Shown in pieces: positions 52,206 through 64,000 of a stretch of DNA of 64,000 bases. The translations under genes and the position numbers were made by a program. Position 1 is the first letter of the stretch, and every line of letters begins with the position of its first letter. Under the pieces are notes generated by a model, which was given only the letters and a program-made list of their open reading frames with translations, made no database searches and was not told where the DNA came from. The DNA comes from Helopsaltes ochotensis (taxonomy: Eukaryota > Chordata > Aves > Passeriformes > Locustellidae): contig VXBM01000016.1 in the NCBI GenBank assembly GCA_013400155.1, positions 1,864,620 through 1,928,619 on the forward strand, read 5' to 3'.

Positions 52206-52227
52206 CAGAGAGAGAGAGAGAGAGAGA
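52206..52227. repeat. (AG)n microsatellite
   Basis: Eleven AG dinucleotides in a row within intergenic DNA. Confidence 0.95.
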
Positions 52228-54299
52228 AAACACTGGTGTGCTGCTGCACCTCCTGACGTAACCCACAATGGATCTGGCTATCCCTGTACTCATAAAACAG
52301 TCACTGAAAAAAAAAACCCCAAATCCCAAACTACTTTATCCAGTGATTGCATAACCTCCACAGCTACACTGCAGCTGAGGTGAGAATCTTGCAGATGGTT
52401 CAGAAAAAGGTCGCAAACCCCAGCTTCTCCAGGCAGGAGACTGCATTTAGTCCTGCTCAGCCCAACAGGCTCAGAGCTCTGCTGAAACACAGTGGTTAAA
52501 TTTGCCACTACGAACAGTCCCACCCAAGAGACTGCCCTGAAGCTTTTTGCAGGGAAAGGATTTAATTAGAATGTAATTTTTGTGGTACAATGCAACATTC
52601 AGTACAACAGGACCACCAAAATGTATGCTTTATGATTTGTAGTGCAGGTTTGCTTGGGCAACTTCTAAGATGAACCCCAGGTAAAGAAAGGGCAAAGGCA
52701 CCAGAGAGGAGGAGAGACTGTGCTGAGCAGGTTTGAATATCATAAATGCAGTTATGGCTTAGTATTTGTATCACAGTTAACAGATGCTGCAGCAGTCACA
52801 TGACCAGAGCATGACCTCATATTTCAGCTCTCTCCCCTCCTCCCCCAGTGATGAGGGCAGTGCTGGCACTTAAATAAGCAGAAGACATTTCCAGAAGGCT
52901 AGTTTGTGAGTTACTTAAAGGAGAAGCCTGAATTTTGGCACAGAGATATACTTTGTACGGACTATTAACAGCTGCTCAACAGTGGCAGAGAAGCAAAACT
53001 CTTTACTTCCACTTTGGAAGCGTACTACAGTTGTTGTTAGGATAAAAACATTGAATCCCAAATCACGTGGACTTAGATCATCCCTCCCCAAGGAAAAATC
53101 TGCAGGAGGAACAGCAGAGGGAAAAAATGTCTCCATGATTCCTCACAGGTTTACCCTGCAGACAGTGGAGCTGCTGCAAGCTCTGATGTCCTCTAGGGAT
53201 CTGTGAGAGATGCTGCGGCCACGAGGAGGCCATCTCTGCCCTGATGCTGTCCCAGATGCCACTCTTGATGCTCTGGCTGGGTGATTTCACAGGAAGATTG
53301 AACATCCAGGAAGGATATATAACTTTATGGAGATTTTCCAGGGGTACTGAGTGAGCTCCTAAGTCCATCCACTCCTTTTGGCATAGATTTTGGGCTACAA
53401 AATTCCCAGAAGGGTCCTGGGAGGAAGACACAGTAAGATACTCTCTCAATAGCCACACATCATTTCAGCAGGAAAGGGAACCCCACCTTTTCCAAATTTT
53501 CAAAGGCGCAAATGGCTCCATGGGGATAAATTTCTATCATAGCACTGTTAACAGGAACCAGACTGGCCAAGAGATAAAACTCCTGAATTAAAACCCCAGC
53601 TTTGGCATTGATCCCCATTACAAGTTACACAAATAGGAAGTGTTTAAAAGTGCGGAGATTTTTTTTTTATATTTTAGAGTTTTCTCACTAATGTGGCTAC
53701 ATTTTACAGCTATTCATGGACTATAGACCTGAAACTTTTCCATACAGCTTCACATTTTTCCAGAACATAAAAAGTAAGACTTTTCTGTACAACTGCTTGC
53801 CTCTAAGCCTTCTTTAGCCTGGTGTTAGATTGAAATGTGGTACGATTATTCTCACCTGTAAGAGCAGTGGTAATTCCTTGGAGCAGTAATAACCCACTTA
53901 GCCTGGTTAATGTTGACAGCACACCAGAACTGGCTGGGATTTTTCTGCTTTTGATACCCAGGGGGTTTCAGTCACGTTTGGCTTTCAACTTCATGAAGGT
54001 CTTTGAAAAGTTGTGGCTGCATACAGCAGTGGTTATTTGGATTATTCCAGCTGAAGCACGAGCATTCCCAGAAGGACCAGCAGCTCAGTGCCCTGCTGCT
54101 CGTGCCCTGCTTTGTCGCTGACCTGTTACAAGACTTTGCTGAAGATCTTCGTGTATTTACTTCGCTTCTTAAACGAAAGAAAACCTGACAATTCGGAGAC
54201 AAGGAGAGGTGTGCGCGTGTGTTACACGTGTGTTAATCACCGCTGCTTGACCACAAGCAAGGGTCTTCTAGTCCTTTGGCGTGTGCTTGGTGGGTTGAG

Positions 54300-54900
54300 C
54301 CGTCATCCCCAGGGGGCAGAGTCTGCGTCCTCCGTAGCACTGGAGGCCAGGGGCAGGGCTGTCCCACCCGCGGCCCCGCCTTTTCCCTCAGCAGAAGGAG
54401 CAATGCCGGGCAGGGCGCAGCGTTGTCCCACCCGCGGCCCCGCCTTTTCCCTCAGCAGAAGGAGCAGTGCCGGGCAGGGCGCAGCGCCGCCAGCCCCGCG
54501 CTCGCCGCCGCCATGTCGGGAGCCGCGCACGGCGCCATCTTGCGGCCCCTGAGGGCTGGTGGCGGGAGACGGGCGGGGGGGTGTCCTTCTTGTTTTGGGG
54601 AGAAATACAAGCGCTGCAAAGTGTTGTAGGGCCGCCTGGTGCTCGGCACAGCGAGCGAGCAGCAGCAGTGTCAGTAGCTCACCAGTGGTGCATCTCTGTG
54701 CTGGATGGAGATGGGGATTTTCGGGTGTCTCAATGAGCCCCAGCTCCTTCCCGGTGGGTCGGAAGGCACCGTCCCGGTGGAAGCCACATCCGCAGCCAAG
54801 AACTGCTGCTCACACTACAGCACACCGGTTGCCGAACATGTGAAAAACCACGGTGATAAATACACACCGTTCCTGTTCACGGTGAGCCTGCACTCAACTC
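54300..54900. promoter_or_regulatory. Orphan CpG island, candidate promoter
   Basis: A sharp rise in GC and CpG in otherwise AT-rich intergenic DNA. It contains a 64-bp tandem duplication, Sp1-like GC boxes (ggcggggccgcggg on the minus strand, twice) and an ATG in good context on each strand: gccgccATGt at 54512 plus, and the YY1-like aagATGGCG on the minus strand with its ATG starting at 54542. A donor-like ACG|gtgagc lies at 54881/54882 on the plus strand. The ORFs (up to 154 codons) are low-complexity GC translations without a recognised domain. It could promote a lncRNA or an unannotated gene in either direction. Confidence 0.6.
54361..54488. repeat. 64-bp GC-rich tandem duplication
   Basis: The block beginning gtcccacccgcggccccgcc at 54361 recurs at 54425. 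The copies are nearly identical; the visible difference is gcaatgcc versus gcagtgcc. Each copy carries a GC box and a pyrimidine-tract/CAG (ttttccctcag). Confidence 0.93.
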
Positions 54901-57900
54901 CTCCTAAATGAGAACTGAAAACACAGCTCTCAGTGTTTCACCGCGATTTTAAAACCTCAGGTGCCTTTCTTTCACCTAGCCTGGCCCATGGTATTGTGTT
55001 TAATGGTAAAACTTTGAACTGGAAGTGAGCATTTGGGGAAAATACCCTATTACCAGCTCCATCATTCCTTAAATGCTGCTGGCAGTCGGGGGTGTCACCC
55101 TGACCCTGGTGCAGCAAACTGAGCCCGGGTTGGAATGGGCTTCCCCCTCTGGCATGCTCTGAGCACCTCGGGAAACGCTGGACAGAGGGCCTGTGCATCT
55201 TTGGAGGCCTGACACAGCCTTTGGAGCTGGATTTGCACTGAATGAGATTGCCTGGAGTTAGGATAGAGAGCAGAGTGGGACCAGTCGGGGTTTTAACTAT
55301 TGACCTGTTTGTCACAACATCATCCCTTGGGGAGTCTCACTTTATCTGCCTTCTTGCTAAAGCTTTCCAAAAAGAGTTATTCAAGCCTTTTTACCATCTG
55401 CTGTCCTATGTCATTGAATGAAAAGTTTTCAGAGAAGTGTATATTCATTATGTTACAAACATTGATCAAAACATCTAGGTTTCTACAGGCTTATGCCATA
55501 CACCTAGGAGCCAGTAAACATTTGAACATGTAGCTCTTAGTGTTTATCTCTTTTTTTTTTCTCCCCCATAATTTTCTTAGCACTGGTTAATTAAATATTT
55601 ATCCAAGTATTGTTGCTATTAAGTAAAATGTGGATACTGTGAAAGCAACAAGCAATCTATCACATATTCTACAGCGTTCACTTGACATTTTAACCACTTA
55701 AAAGTAGTTAAAAATCACTTCTAGGAGGTAAAGCAGTACAAGGTCTGTGTGTGATCCCTACCTAAGCCATGAATATTCAGGAGTGCAGAGAGCTTATTTT
55801 CCCTAGGTTCTAATGAGCCTACAAGGCTTGAGTGTAGGCCATCCATGGTTTGTATCGCTTGTACACCAGACCCTCCCTTATTAGTCTAGAAAAGCGATTT
55901 AATCTATTGGTGAGGGGCCTCAGGATATGGCCCCTTTAAAATTTGTGTATCACTCTAACTGAAATTTTATTCTGGGGGTAAATTAAATGACAGTATCATT
56001 GACAGTTTGTCTAAGGCTTTACAATTTTCTCTTTTGACTTGAACTGGGATGTAAATTAAGCTTCAAATCCTGCTTTTCTGCTCACAATCTGCCTAATCAA
56101 AGAAGGAGATTCTCCTGAACGTTTCAATGCCCAAGTTGCTGGTGGGAGTCCCTGATAGATTTCTCTTTTAAATTTAGCATAGCCCAGAATAGTAACTCTT
56201 ACATAACATATACAGAGCAAATATGGGACTTGCTATAGTTTCAGTGAGAGACTGCAGATTTCCTGCTGAATAACCAAGGCAGACAGCGTTAGAGTCATGC
56301 CTCAAATGCAACTCTTGAGCAAATAAGCTTATTCTTACAAAGCAATGGATAACGTTTCTTGTAGGTATCAGAATAGAGTTGACAACCAAGTGGACTGTGA
56401 CGGATCCCAGCTCCTCTCATGTGTCTGTGCATGGCATTGTGGCCTCTGATTACCTCAAAACTTGCAGATGCATCGGACTCCCTGTTCCTGGAGCTAAAGA
56501 GAGACTGCAGGGCAAGAGTTTCCACTTCATTGTCCACAGGCCACTGGGGCTGCTCAGGAAGGGGAGTTCTTAGACAAATAAGATCTCTGCTTATTCACAG
56601 CTAGCTGGCTATCTATGGAGCATATACTCCTCCATGCAGCCTGTGTCTCAGATGGAGGTCCTGAAGGAGCAAAGGCCAGGAACCAGACCTTTCTGGCATT
56701 GTATGCTTGGTAGGCCACATAGCAAAAGAAATAAAATAGACCTTCAATCAATTTTCACCTCCTCCTGCCTTTTGTTTTCCACAGCTTAAGACCTTCCCTA
56801 ACAGTGAACTGCAGAGCAATTGCAGAGCCGGCACATTATGTGTGTGTGTGTCACACATAATTGGTCCCTGCCGTGTTCCAGGGGTGAATCAGTGAAGTAC
56901 TGCATCCTCTGAGTGCTCTCTGGCTCTTCAGGCTGGCAGCCTCTAAGGACTGTGGCTTACTGAGCTGGGTAGGAGTCAGCTGTTTCAGGAGGCAGGACAC
57001 CAGGGTGCTGCAGCATCCCAGAGTTGCTCCAGCACAGTTATACAGGAGGATGCAGCAAGGACCTTCACTGTACTCAGTAAGATGGTTGTAGTCATGTGGA
57101 CTCTTGAACAAAATTTCATTTCACTGGGGTCTACAGATACAGAGTCCTAGAATTGCTAGCAGCTAGCATATAAAGTACAGGCTGGACAGAATTTGTCCCT
57201 GTCCCTGAATTTGTCCCTGTGTCATTTGACAAGATTATTCACACAGAGGAATTTGCTTAGCTAAGAAACCTGATGGACACGCACACATGTGTCAAATAGG
57301 CAATTACCCCCATACTCATAGGCTTATGGAGATCTATTATACTGACCTATAGTCCCTGCCATTTCCTGGATTGCTTTATAAATAAAAAACCTAACAGGAA
57401 AGGCATTAAGTCATTATTAGATTAGCCTTGGTTTTGTCTTGAGAATTTTTGATCTGATAAGAAGCATCCCCTCAGCTGACTTGGTAAGGTACCCTTTTCT
57501 TGTCAGTATAAATGATGGTGCAGACTATGCAGTGGAGTTTGAAAACCAGTTCATTACGCAGAGGAAATGGATCTGTTTCATTAGAGGGATGATATTGCAC
57601 CAGTTTAACTGTGTGTTCCCTTTAAACCTTGCTGATCCTGGTGAAGTTTCCCTCAGACTCGTACAGAGTAAGTGCATACAAACTCTGCCCACTGGTTGAA
57701 CTAAAGAATTGTGATGCAATGTTTATTAGCTAAATCATTACAAGTCTTCTGTGAATATTTAGGTGTGGCATTTATCCATTCTGCAGACTGACAGCAATGC
57801 ACTGATCCTGCATTCTTGTGTCAGGAGCTAGTCTGTGACTAGCTGTGACTAGCTGTGATTTTCTATGTTCATAGAAAAGGCTGGGGATTTAACATGTGCG

Positions 57901-60900
57901 GTGTTTTCCTTCCTGCTTTCTTTCCCACAGGCTCTAGGTTTTCTGGACCCATAGAGGTGGAAGGCAGCAGTAACTGGAAGGGTAGATTGAATGCCCCACA
58001 TATTTATTCATAACTGTAAGTATGTTTTTTCTGCTCCCACAGAGTCCCAGGGATTCAGAGCTTCTAGATTCTGTGCCTTTATTCAGTGTCATGATTGCTG
58101 GTCAAAATACAATTTCCATAAGGAGTAAAAAAAAAAAAATTAGAGGAGCTTGCCTTTGGTATGCAAAGATTGGCAATAAACCTCAGGGTAAGTTGGGAAG
58201 GAAGACTCAAAAAAATTAGAAATGAGAGATCTAGTGTGTTATGAATATCTGAAACTCTCACTACAATTTGTGCATGTATCTGAATGGTTTTAACAGTGAA
58301 GGATAATTGGGTGTACAGAATTCCCTGTTGTTCATAGTCTCTGTGACAAGAAAGAATGTATTTCTAGAAGCCTGACTACCTTCCAGAGGAGAGCCCTGGA
58401 CTTTAAATAGGAATTCCTGGATTACTTTGGTCAGTCCTCTGGAAGAAGTGAGACTAGAGCATCATAATTGATGACTTTAAGCTCTTTGAAACTGAGGTTT
58501 GGTTTCAGTAACACAGGGGAACAGGGCTAATGACCTTAAAGGGAGTTTAATCTCCTGTGTCCACGGAAGACTGTTGTACATCTGCTAGCAGGCAGGCTCC
58601 AGCAGAAACTCCATCATGCCAGTCTCTGGCAGCCTGGGTCTTAATTTGGAAAACTGTAGAAAGCCAATGATTTAGGATATAAATCAGCAATAAACTGTAT
58701 AATCCCAATGCAGAGGTTTAATTTAAAATAAAGAACTTGATTAAAAGGGTTAGATTAGAAGCAGGATTTAAAAGTAGTCATGTGGAAGACATTTAAATAA
58801 TACAAATACCTTTTATGAGACAGTACAGAACTCAATAAATATTTAAATAAAATACTTATGTTGACAGTTTTTCCAGAAAACCCTTGGAGAATTCTTGGTT
58901 TAATCAGGTTCTTGCTGCTGCTATAAATCTGCCTTCAAGAAGAGTTTCAGTTCTCTCACATGTCCTGGCAGGGACCAGATAAACACCTTGGGGTACTCCT
59001 GCTGTGCTAAGGTCACCTTTATGCAGAGATACATCACAATGCTCTACTTAGCAGCATCAGAACAGGACTTAAATGATGCATAAACCTTGAGCTCTTCAGG
59101 AGTTATTTTCACCCTTTCTGTATGAGAAGAAAAGCAAGCAGTTCCTTTAATCCTGTGTGGCTTCTGTATTAAAATAAGCCTTTATACTAATCCCTGGCTA
59201 TCTGGATTTAAACTGACATATATCCTACAGCTTCAAATACCAGAACATCTGAGTTACCAATATGCCCTTAAATGCAGGGCATTTATGTGCTTAATCGCAC
59301 CAAAGGACAGAAAAGTCATTACATTCCCAGTGTTTCCCTAATAAGAAACTGGATTCCTTCAAAAAGCTAGGCAGTTTTCCTGACATTATTTCCTTTTGCT
59401 GTAGTGTTCTCAGTGTTCCCCACTGTGACTTGAAAAAACATGATGAGCAAGGTAAATGTCACAGAGCAGCATTCAGGGTTGTGTTAGCATCTTGTGTAAA
59501 TTCAACTACACAATTTACAAACTGGAGTTTTGCACTGAAATTTCACAAAAGGCAGGTGGCTTCACTTGTATATGAGCAGATTTTGTCCTTGACAGAAACT
59601 TCAGGATTCCTAGGCCCTCATCCTAACACAGTTGTCAAACTTGACTGAAAAGAAATACTAGTAAATTATAAAGCATCCATATTTCTGGGTTTTATGAGTA
59701 TATATGTGATGGTAAATTAATGGTAACTACAATGCTCCTGTAGTGGTAATTTCATCAATGTCACTTCCTAGATGTACTGTGCACATTATATAACACAAAT
59801 AGGCCACCAACTTGTATCTCCTTGTGTCCCTGAAAGTGCAGAGGTATTCATAAGATGCTGCTGCTCTGCAGCAGTTCACTTTGTTCTTTACTTTGTCTTT
59901 GTATCCATGCCTTCCTTTCCATCTTCTGTTTCTCACCCCCATCTCTTGATAAGTGGTTAACAGTGAATGTCCTGCCACACTCAGTTCTGAAGGGTAGGGT
60001 CACTCTTGGGTTGCCCACAATAAAGAAGTTACATGAGCTAGAGCCATGTTTGTGCTTTATGCTTCTTGCTCCCCTCTGCCTGTATCACAGCAGGGTATCA
60101 TGTCAGCCAAACTGTCAGTCGGCAGGAACAGGGGAAAAAAACTTCTTTCTTTTCTCTCTAAAGTTTCTGCTTCATAAGATCTTTGGGGCAAGGACTGCCT
60201 GACTGTGAGGAAGTGGCTGTGATTTCTCAGGCATCTTGAGACACTAAAAAGAGCAACTACTGAACATCAGCAACCTCACAGATATGGGCAGCCAGAGTTC
60301 AGCTCACATGAAACCTGTCCTCTATGTAAATGTAAGAATCCTTGGCAGGAGGTGACTGACAGTGAAGAATCCCAGGAAACTAATGCTTTTTTTGAGATGG
60401 ATACCAGCACTACATATGTTCTGATGCTAGGGAATTAGCAAATGAACAGCAAAGATTTCCACATGCAAGAAAATATTGCCGTGACCTCTGCTGGCAGAGG
60501 AAAGTTCTCAACAGATTTTACTGCTCAGAGTAATGATTCCAGCTTCAAAGCATTCTCTGCAATGAGGCTTCTCACTAACTCATGCTAACCAAGAGGACAA
60601 AGCATCTGTTTCTGAAATCTCTCATCCTCTTCAGGTTACTGAAGAACCTCAGGCAGAGATTTTAAAACCTGATCTAGAGATACCACATCGAGCCAAAATC
60701 ACATCAATACCACTATCTTTTTTCCCATCTAAACTACAGCAACTACTGTCAGCCACAGTGAAAGGTATCTCTGAAGGCAAGCTACAGAAACACAATCTGT
60801 AATTTATGTATGGCATTAATAAAGAGGGAAGAGAATGCCAGCTCCTTTTGGCACAATTTTCCAAAGATACTACTTTTCCAAGAAAGTATCTACATCTCAA

Positions 60901-61130
60901 TCAAAGAAAAATTGCAACACCTTTTGAAATACCAGGATCAGCTCCTTCCTCATGTGACAAAGCATGGAGTAGGGAGTCATTAGGACACTGACCGGAGAAA
61001 TGGGTGTTCCTATCTTCACAAGTGACTTGATCCAAAAGAACTTGTTAGGTTCTGGAAGAATGGATGTCGGTGTCTTGATGAAAATCAAGCTGCACAAGTT
61101 TGTTGCAGAACCAAGCACAGGCTGAACTTC
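54901..61130. other. Intergenic DNA; no confident gene
   Basis: AT-rich DNA with short chance ORFs. An exon-like segment at 57931-58015 (plus) is flanked by strong splice signals. A TG run at 56838-56850 is followed by its inverse cacacataa, making a small hairpin. Nothing else I can support. Confidence 0.6.
57931..58015 (+). other. Exon-like segment (strong acceptor and donor)
   Basis: A long pyrimidine tract (ccttcctgctttctttcccacag) precedes 57931, and a near-consensus donor gtaagtatg follows 58015. The 85-bp segment has in-frame stops in the reading continued from the upstream ORF, so if real it is more likely a noncoding exon. It is sequence-only speculation. Confidence 0.25.
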
Positions 61131-61138
61131 TGAACTTT

Positions 61139-61468
61139 GGGGGGAAATGTACAGACTTAAGAGATTTATGAATATTAACTTCTCTGGTCAGCTTAAAACA
61201 AATTTTAATGCACATACAGTGTGTGATGAGGGGGATACATATTAAAGGGGGTATCTGTAGTAGGTTGTATCTTCCTAGTACCTCAGCCAACAGGGAAGGA
61301 AGGAGAGAAACATGCAGTTGGGAATTTAGGATAAAAGGAGGCTGCATCCTCCAAAAACTTGGGAGAGGCCCCATGGGGGTATGGCCTGGTGGCCTCTCTC
61401 CCTTTATTTGAATAAAGTTGATTCTTGCAGGGCTCCTCTGTCTCCTTTGTGCACACTGGCCTTTCACA
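61139..61468 (+). mobile_element. Probable endogenous retrovirus LTR (3' LTR fragment)
   Basis: A purine tract ggggggaaa (61139-61147) is followed by TGT at 61148. About 180 bp on is a TATA-like ataaaagg (61331-61338), then AATAAA at 61411-61416, and the segment ends ...ctttcaca at 61468. The order polypurine tract, TG, TATA, polyA signal, CA is that of a retroviral LTR of about 320 bp in plus orientation. No coding remnant of gag, pol or env is recognisable nearby and no partner LTR was seen, so it is an old fragment. Class is not assigned. The boundaries are inferred from motifs alone. Confidence 0.5.
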
Positions 61469-64000
61469 GCATGATTTTCCATACAACACCATCTCCCACA
61501 TAGTTAATGTTTCTTTTCCAATGACTCAACAATTCAACTGCTAAAGCCTACTGTGATGCCTAAAACGATCTGATTACTTTGAGCACTGCCTGACTGAGGA
61601 ACTCCTGATCCTTGACAGTGAGCATTCACATAGTCACATGAAAAGAGAGGTGCACATTTCTTCCAAAGGTTGTTTTGACAATTTTCATTTGTTTTGTTTC
61701 CAATTCAAGGATTTTTTGGTTTTGGAATAAATGGAAACCTTAAAAGGACTCAAAACACAGCATGTTTAGAGAAAATGCCATTCTTCTGTGAAAAGAGAGG
61801 TTTTTTCTGATAGATATTTGTTCTCATCTAGTTCTTACTTCAGTGACTGGCAGCTATTGAGACCCTCAAGGTAACCAAATTTCTTTCCTTTGTAAAATTG
61901 TAGTAGGTAACAGGTAACTTTACATTTGAAAGCTATATGCCAGGGAGGGAAAAAAACCCCAGACAACAAACCTGTGAAAATCAAAGACAGTCTGTCACTG
62001 TGTTAGTTTGAGGAGTGTGCTTTAGGACATACTAGCTGATGATAGGTCGAGTGAGTACCTATATGTAAAGTAGAAAGTGACTGATCTCTAAGACTATACT
62101 TCTAGTATAAGAGCTATAAGAGCTTATAGATGATACATCAATCAAGCAAGCAGTACACTTTTTGATACCTCAAGCAAACTTTTTTCAGATACCAAGGAGC
62201 CAGCCAAGGAACTTTAAGGGAGCAAAGATGAAGTTCTCCATGGATGAGCTGTTGCTATGGTGAGTATGATGTTGCCACTCTCAAAACCCTCTTGAAAGTG
62301 CCTAACCTGTAACAGGTGCTGCAAAATCTACAAAGTGTTGGAACCTCTGGTGTCTGTGCTTTCCTTCACTGTCCTGGCTGCTCCTACGAGGCTGCTTGTG
62401 CCCCATTCTTATTCAGGACTGCACCCACCACATTTTTAGTGCTACAAAACTAGTGATTTCCCCACCTGTGCTAAATATTCAAAAATCATGACTCAGATTC
62501 TAGGATCATGATTGGCTTAAAACTCAAAAGATTTTTCTTTTTAAGAGCCTTAGAGCATTTTAAATCGTCATCTGGCTTCTAGGCTTCTTGTTTTGGAGTT
62601 GTCGTAACTATGAGAGCTGGAAACTTGAAAGTGTTTATTGTGTAATTCCTTGATTGGTGGCTGTGACTTACAATAGAATCTTTAAGAGCCAGCAGTACTG
62701 GTTTTGATTTTTTGATATCCAGTTTTCACCGTGGAAAAAGAAAACTGAAGAAATTTGGCTTCTATAGGCTAGTGCTGAAGAGGAACGTAAAGGGTTTTAC
62801 ACTGTTACTCAGTTTGTGCACTGCAGGCAGGAGGTGAATGATTGCAGGAACGGGAGCAAAATTGTCAGGTTACCTTTGGGGCCACAACAATGCTTAGTGT
62901 GAGCTGGAGCCTCCCCAGGGCTGGGATCATTTGTGTTGCCCCTCTTAAGGTGCTGTGAAGCACAGACTACCCCGAGCTTAGCGACTACTGGCTGGGCTTC
63001 TCATCTTCCCTGGATGCTGCAGCTGGGAGAAAAGCCAATGTGTCAATCCTAAACCAGTTCTTCATAGCCCAGAGGAGCAGGAAGTGCTCTCAGAAGATTA
63101 CTCACCTCTGTGTGATAATGCCAAAACAGATTTCAAGGCAGGAAATGCCCAAGTAAAAGCTGCAGTGTTCTTAGACGAGATTGTTGAAATGTGCTATTTG
63201 TTTTGCAGTTTCTTTTTTTATATATTTTCTTATGCAAGTTCCTTTTTGAAATGGAATTGGAAAATGTAGAAAGAAAAGGTTTTCTGAAAGGCAGAAAATT
63301 ATGGTAAGAGGGGAAAAAATGCTTCATATAAAAAATACTTCTTAAAAATTTTTCACACAAATGCTCAGATGTCTTAGTCCATATACATATTTCCCACACA
63401 AAGTCTGTAGTTAAAGTGACTTAATCTTCTGTTAAAAAAAAAAGTGGTGATCCAAAAAGCATGCTGTTATCTTACTGTATTTTGAGACAAATGAGCTACA
63501 AGTCAGTTTCTGGTTTAGAAATAAACATATGTGGATGCCGCATCTAAATGACTGATAAGGGTTCATATAAGGAGGCCATGTACTCTAGGAGTGAAGGGGC
63601 CTGCCTTTTCTGTGTGCTTTCCTACACTGCTGTCTTCACCATTGGCTGCTGCTGCTGAAAAATATACCACACAAGATTTGGGGTTGCTGTTCTAGAGCAA
63701 CAAGAGGTGCTGAGTCATTTTGGTCTGGTTTAAGGGCAGCTGTGTCTAAGGCACAGGTTAGCCCCCAAACCTTTGAAGTAGCCTGTGAGGGTGTTCCTCC
63801 GGGAATGCGCTGCTTTGCCCTCTCTTCCCTGCCCTGCCCTGTGGGGCCAGCACACGTTCCCTGGATGAAGGCTTCCTTACTCCCCTCAGCCACAGGGCTT
63901 GGTTTTGCCCTCACTCCAGAGCACTGTCTGGCAATTCAAGGGAAGAAGCACTCCAGAAAGGGTGAGCCACAGTCATAAAAATTACATTGTGAGACCACTC
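61469..64000. other. Intergenic DNA; no confident gene
   Basis: No recognised coding sequence or RNA gene. It contains the exon-like segment at 62189-62259 and a perfect short hairpin (CTATAAG-AG-CTTATAG) near 62114-62129. Confidence 0.55.
62189..62259 (+). other. Exon-like segment with short open frame
   Basis: A 71-bp segment between an acceptor (acttttttcag) and a consensus donor (gtgagtatg). Only one frame is open through it; that frame contains the reading MKFSMDELLLW from an ATG at 62228. It is in phase with the plus-strand ORF that ends at the donor-like site 54882 in the CpG island. No family is recognised, and both could be coincidence. Confidence 0.25.

Larger units (their letters stand above)
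39483..54200. other. Intergenic DNA upstream of RHOQ; no gene seen
   Basis: About 14.7 kb with only short ORFs (longest 142 codons, 47699-48127 minus) lacking recognisable domains. It contains the hexanucleotide satellite at 42.2 kb and an AG repeat at 52.2 kb. By human synteny it should lie between RHOQ and EPAS1; no EPAS1 exon is visible. Confidence 0.65.

Noticed and set aside
54088..54629. GC-rich ORFs of 117-154 codons in the orphan CpG island
   Set aside because: Composition is Ala/Arg/Pro/Gly-rich as expected from GC-rich DNA, and they run through the 64-bp duplication. No coding evidence.
61045..61482. 145-codon minus-strand ORF
   Set aside because: It is antisense to the probable LTR and has no recognisable domain.
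39640..64000. EPAS1, ATP6V1E2 or TMEM247, expected near RHOQ in mammals
   Set aside because: I looked for their conserved segments on both strands and saw none, so I do not annotate them.
1..64000. tRNA, rRNA or known microRNA genes
   Set aside because: I saw no tRNA B-box context or rRNA-like block. Short hairpins exist but have no precursor-like structure I can defend.

Overview
The window is vertebrate nuclear DNA, almost certainly avian. Its genes have GT-AG introns, housekeeping promoters are CpG islands, and one retrotransposon is a recognisable CR1 LINE of the bird/reptile type. Two N runs (36 and 342 bases) sit in the GC-rich promoters, as in a draft assembly. There are no bacterial operons, CRISPR arrays or phage genes. 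Three conserved protein-coding genes can be rebuilt exon by exon: CRIPT, PIGF and RHOQ, the block known from human 2p21. I have no database access, so the identities rest on remembered family sequences. The match in length and exon phase is exact for PIGF (219 aa) and RHOQ (205 aa).

Layout. CRIPT lies on the minus strand (coding exons 1-4 at 4304 down to 2115); its last exon is apparently left of the window. It is head-to-head with PIGF (plus strand, five coding exons, 4582-22712) across a 277-bp CpG-island promoter interrupted by a gap. PIGF is tail-to-tail with RHOQ (minus strand, five coding exons, 39114 down to 23165); their stop codons are about 450 bp apart. RHOQ intron 2 is 13.7 kb and the last PIGF intron is 10.8 kb. 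From 39.5 kb to the end there is no recognisable protein-coding gene. In the human order EPAS1 lies beyond RHOQ, so this is probably the RHOQ-EPAS1 intergenic region. It holds a hexanucleotide satellite (42.2 kb), an orphan CpG island with a 64-bp tandem duplication (54.3-54.9 kb), a probable endogenous-retrovirus LTR (61.1-61.5 kb) and exon-like segments on the plus strand.

The genes are not functionally linked. PIGF acts in GPI-anchor assembly in the ER, RHOQ/TC10 is a Rho GTPase at the plasma membrane and endomembranes, and CRIPT is a small zinc-binding cysteine-rich protein. Their arrangement (shared promoter, convergent 3' ends) is the ancestral vertebrate organisation.

I found no convincing new biological system. 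The items most worth a second look are: an apparent corruption of CRIPT exon 3 next to a 37-base homopolymer; a CR1 element ending about 33 bp from a CRIPT splice acceptor; the orphan CpG island at 54.5 kb; and exon-like segments downstream of it.
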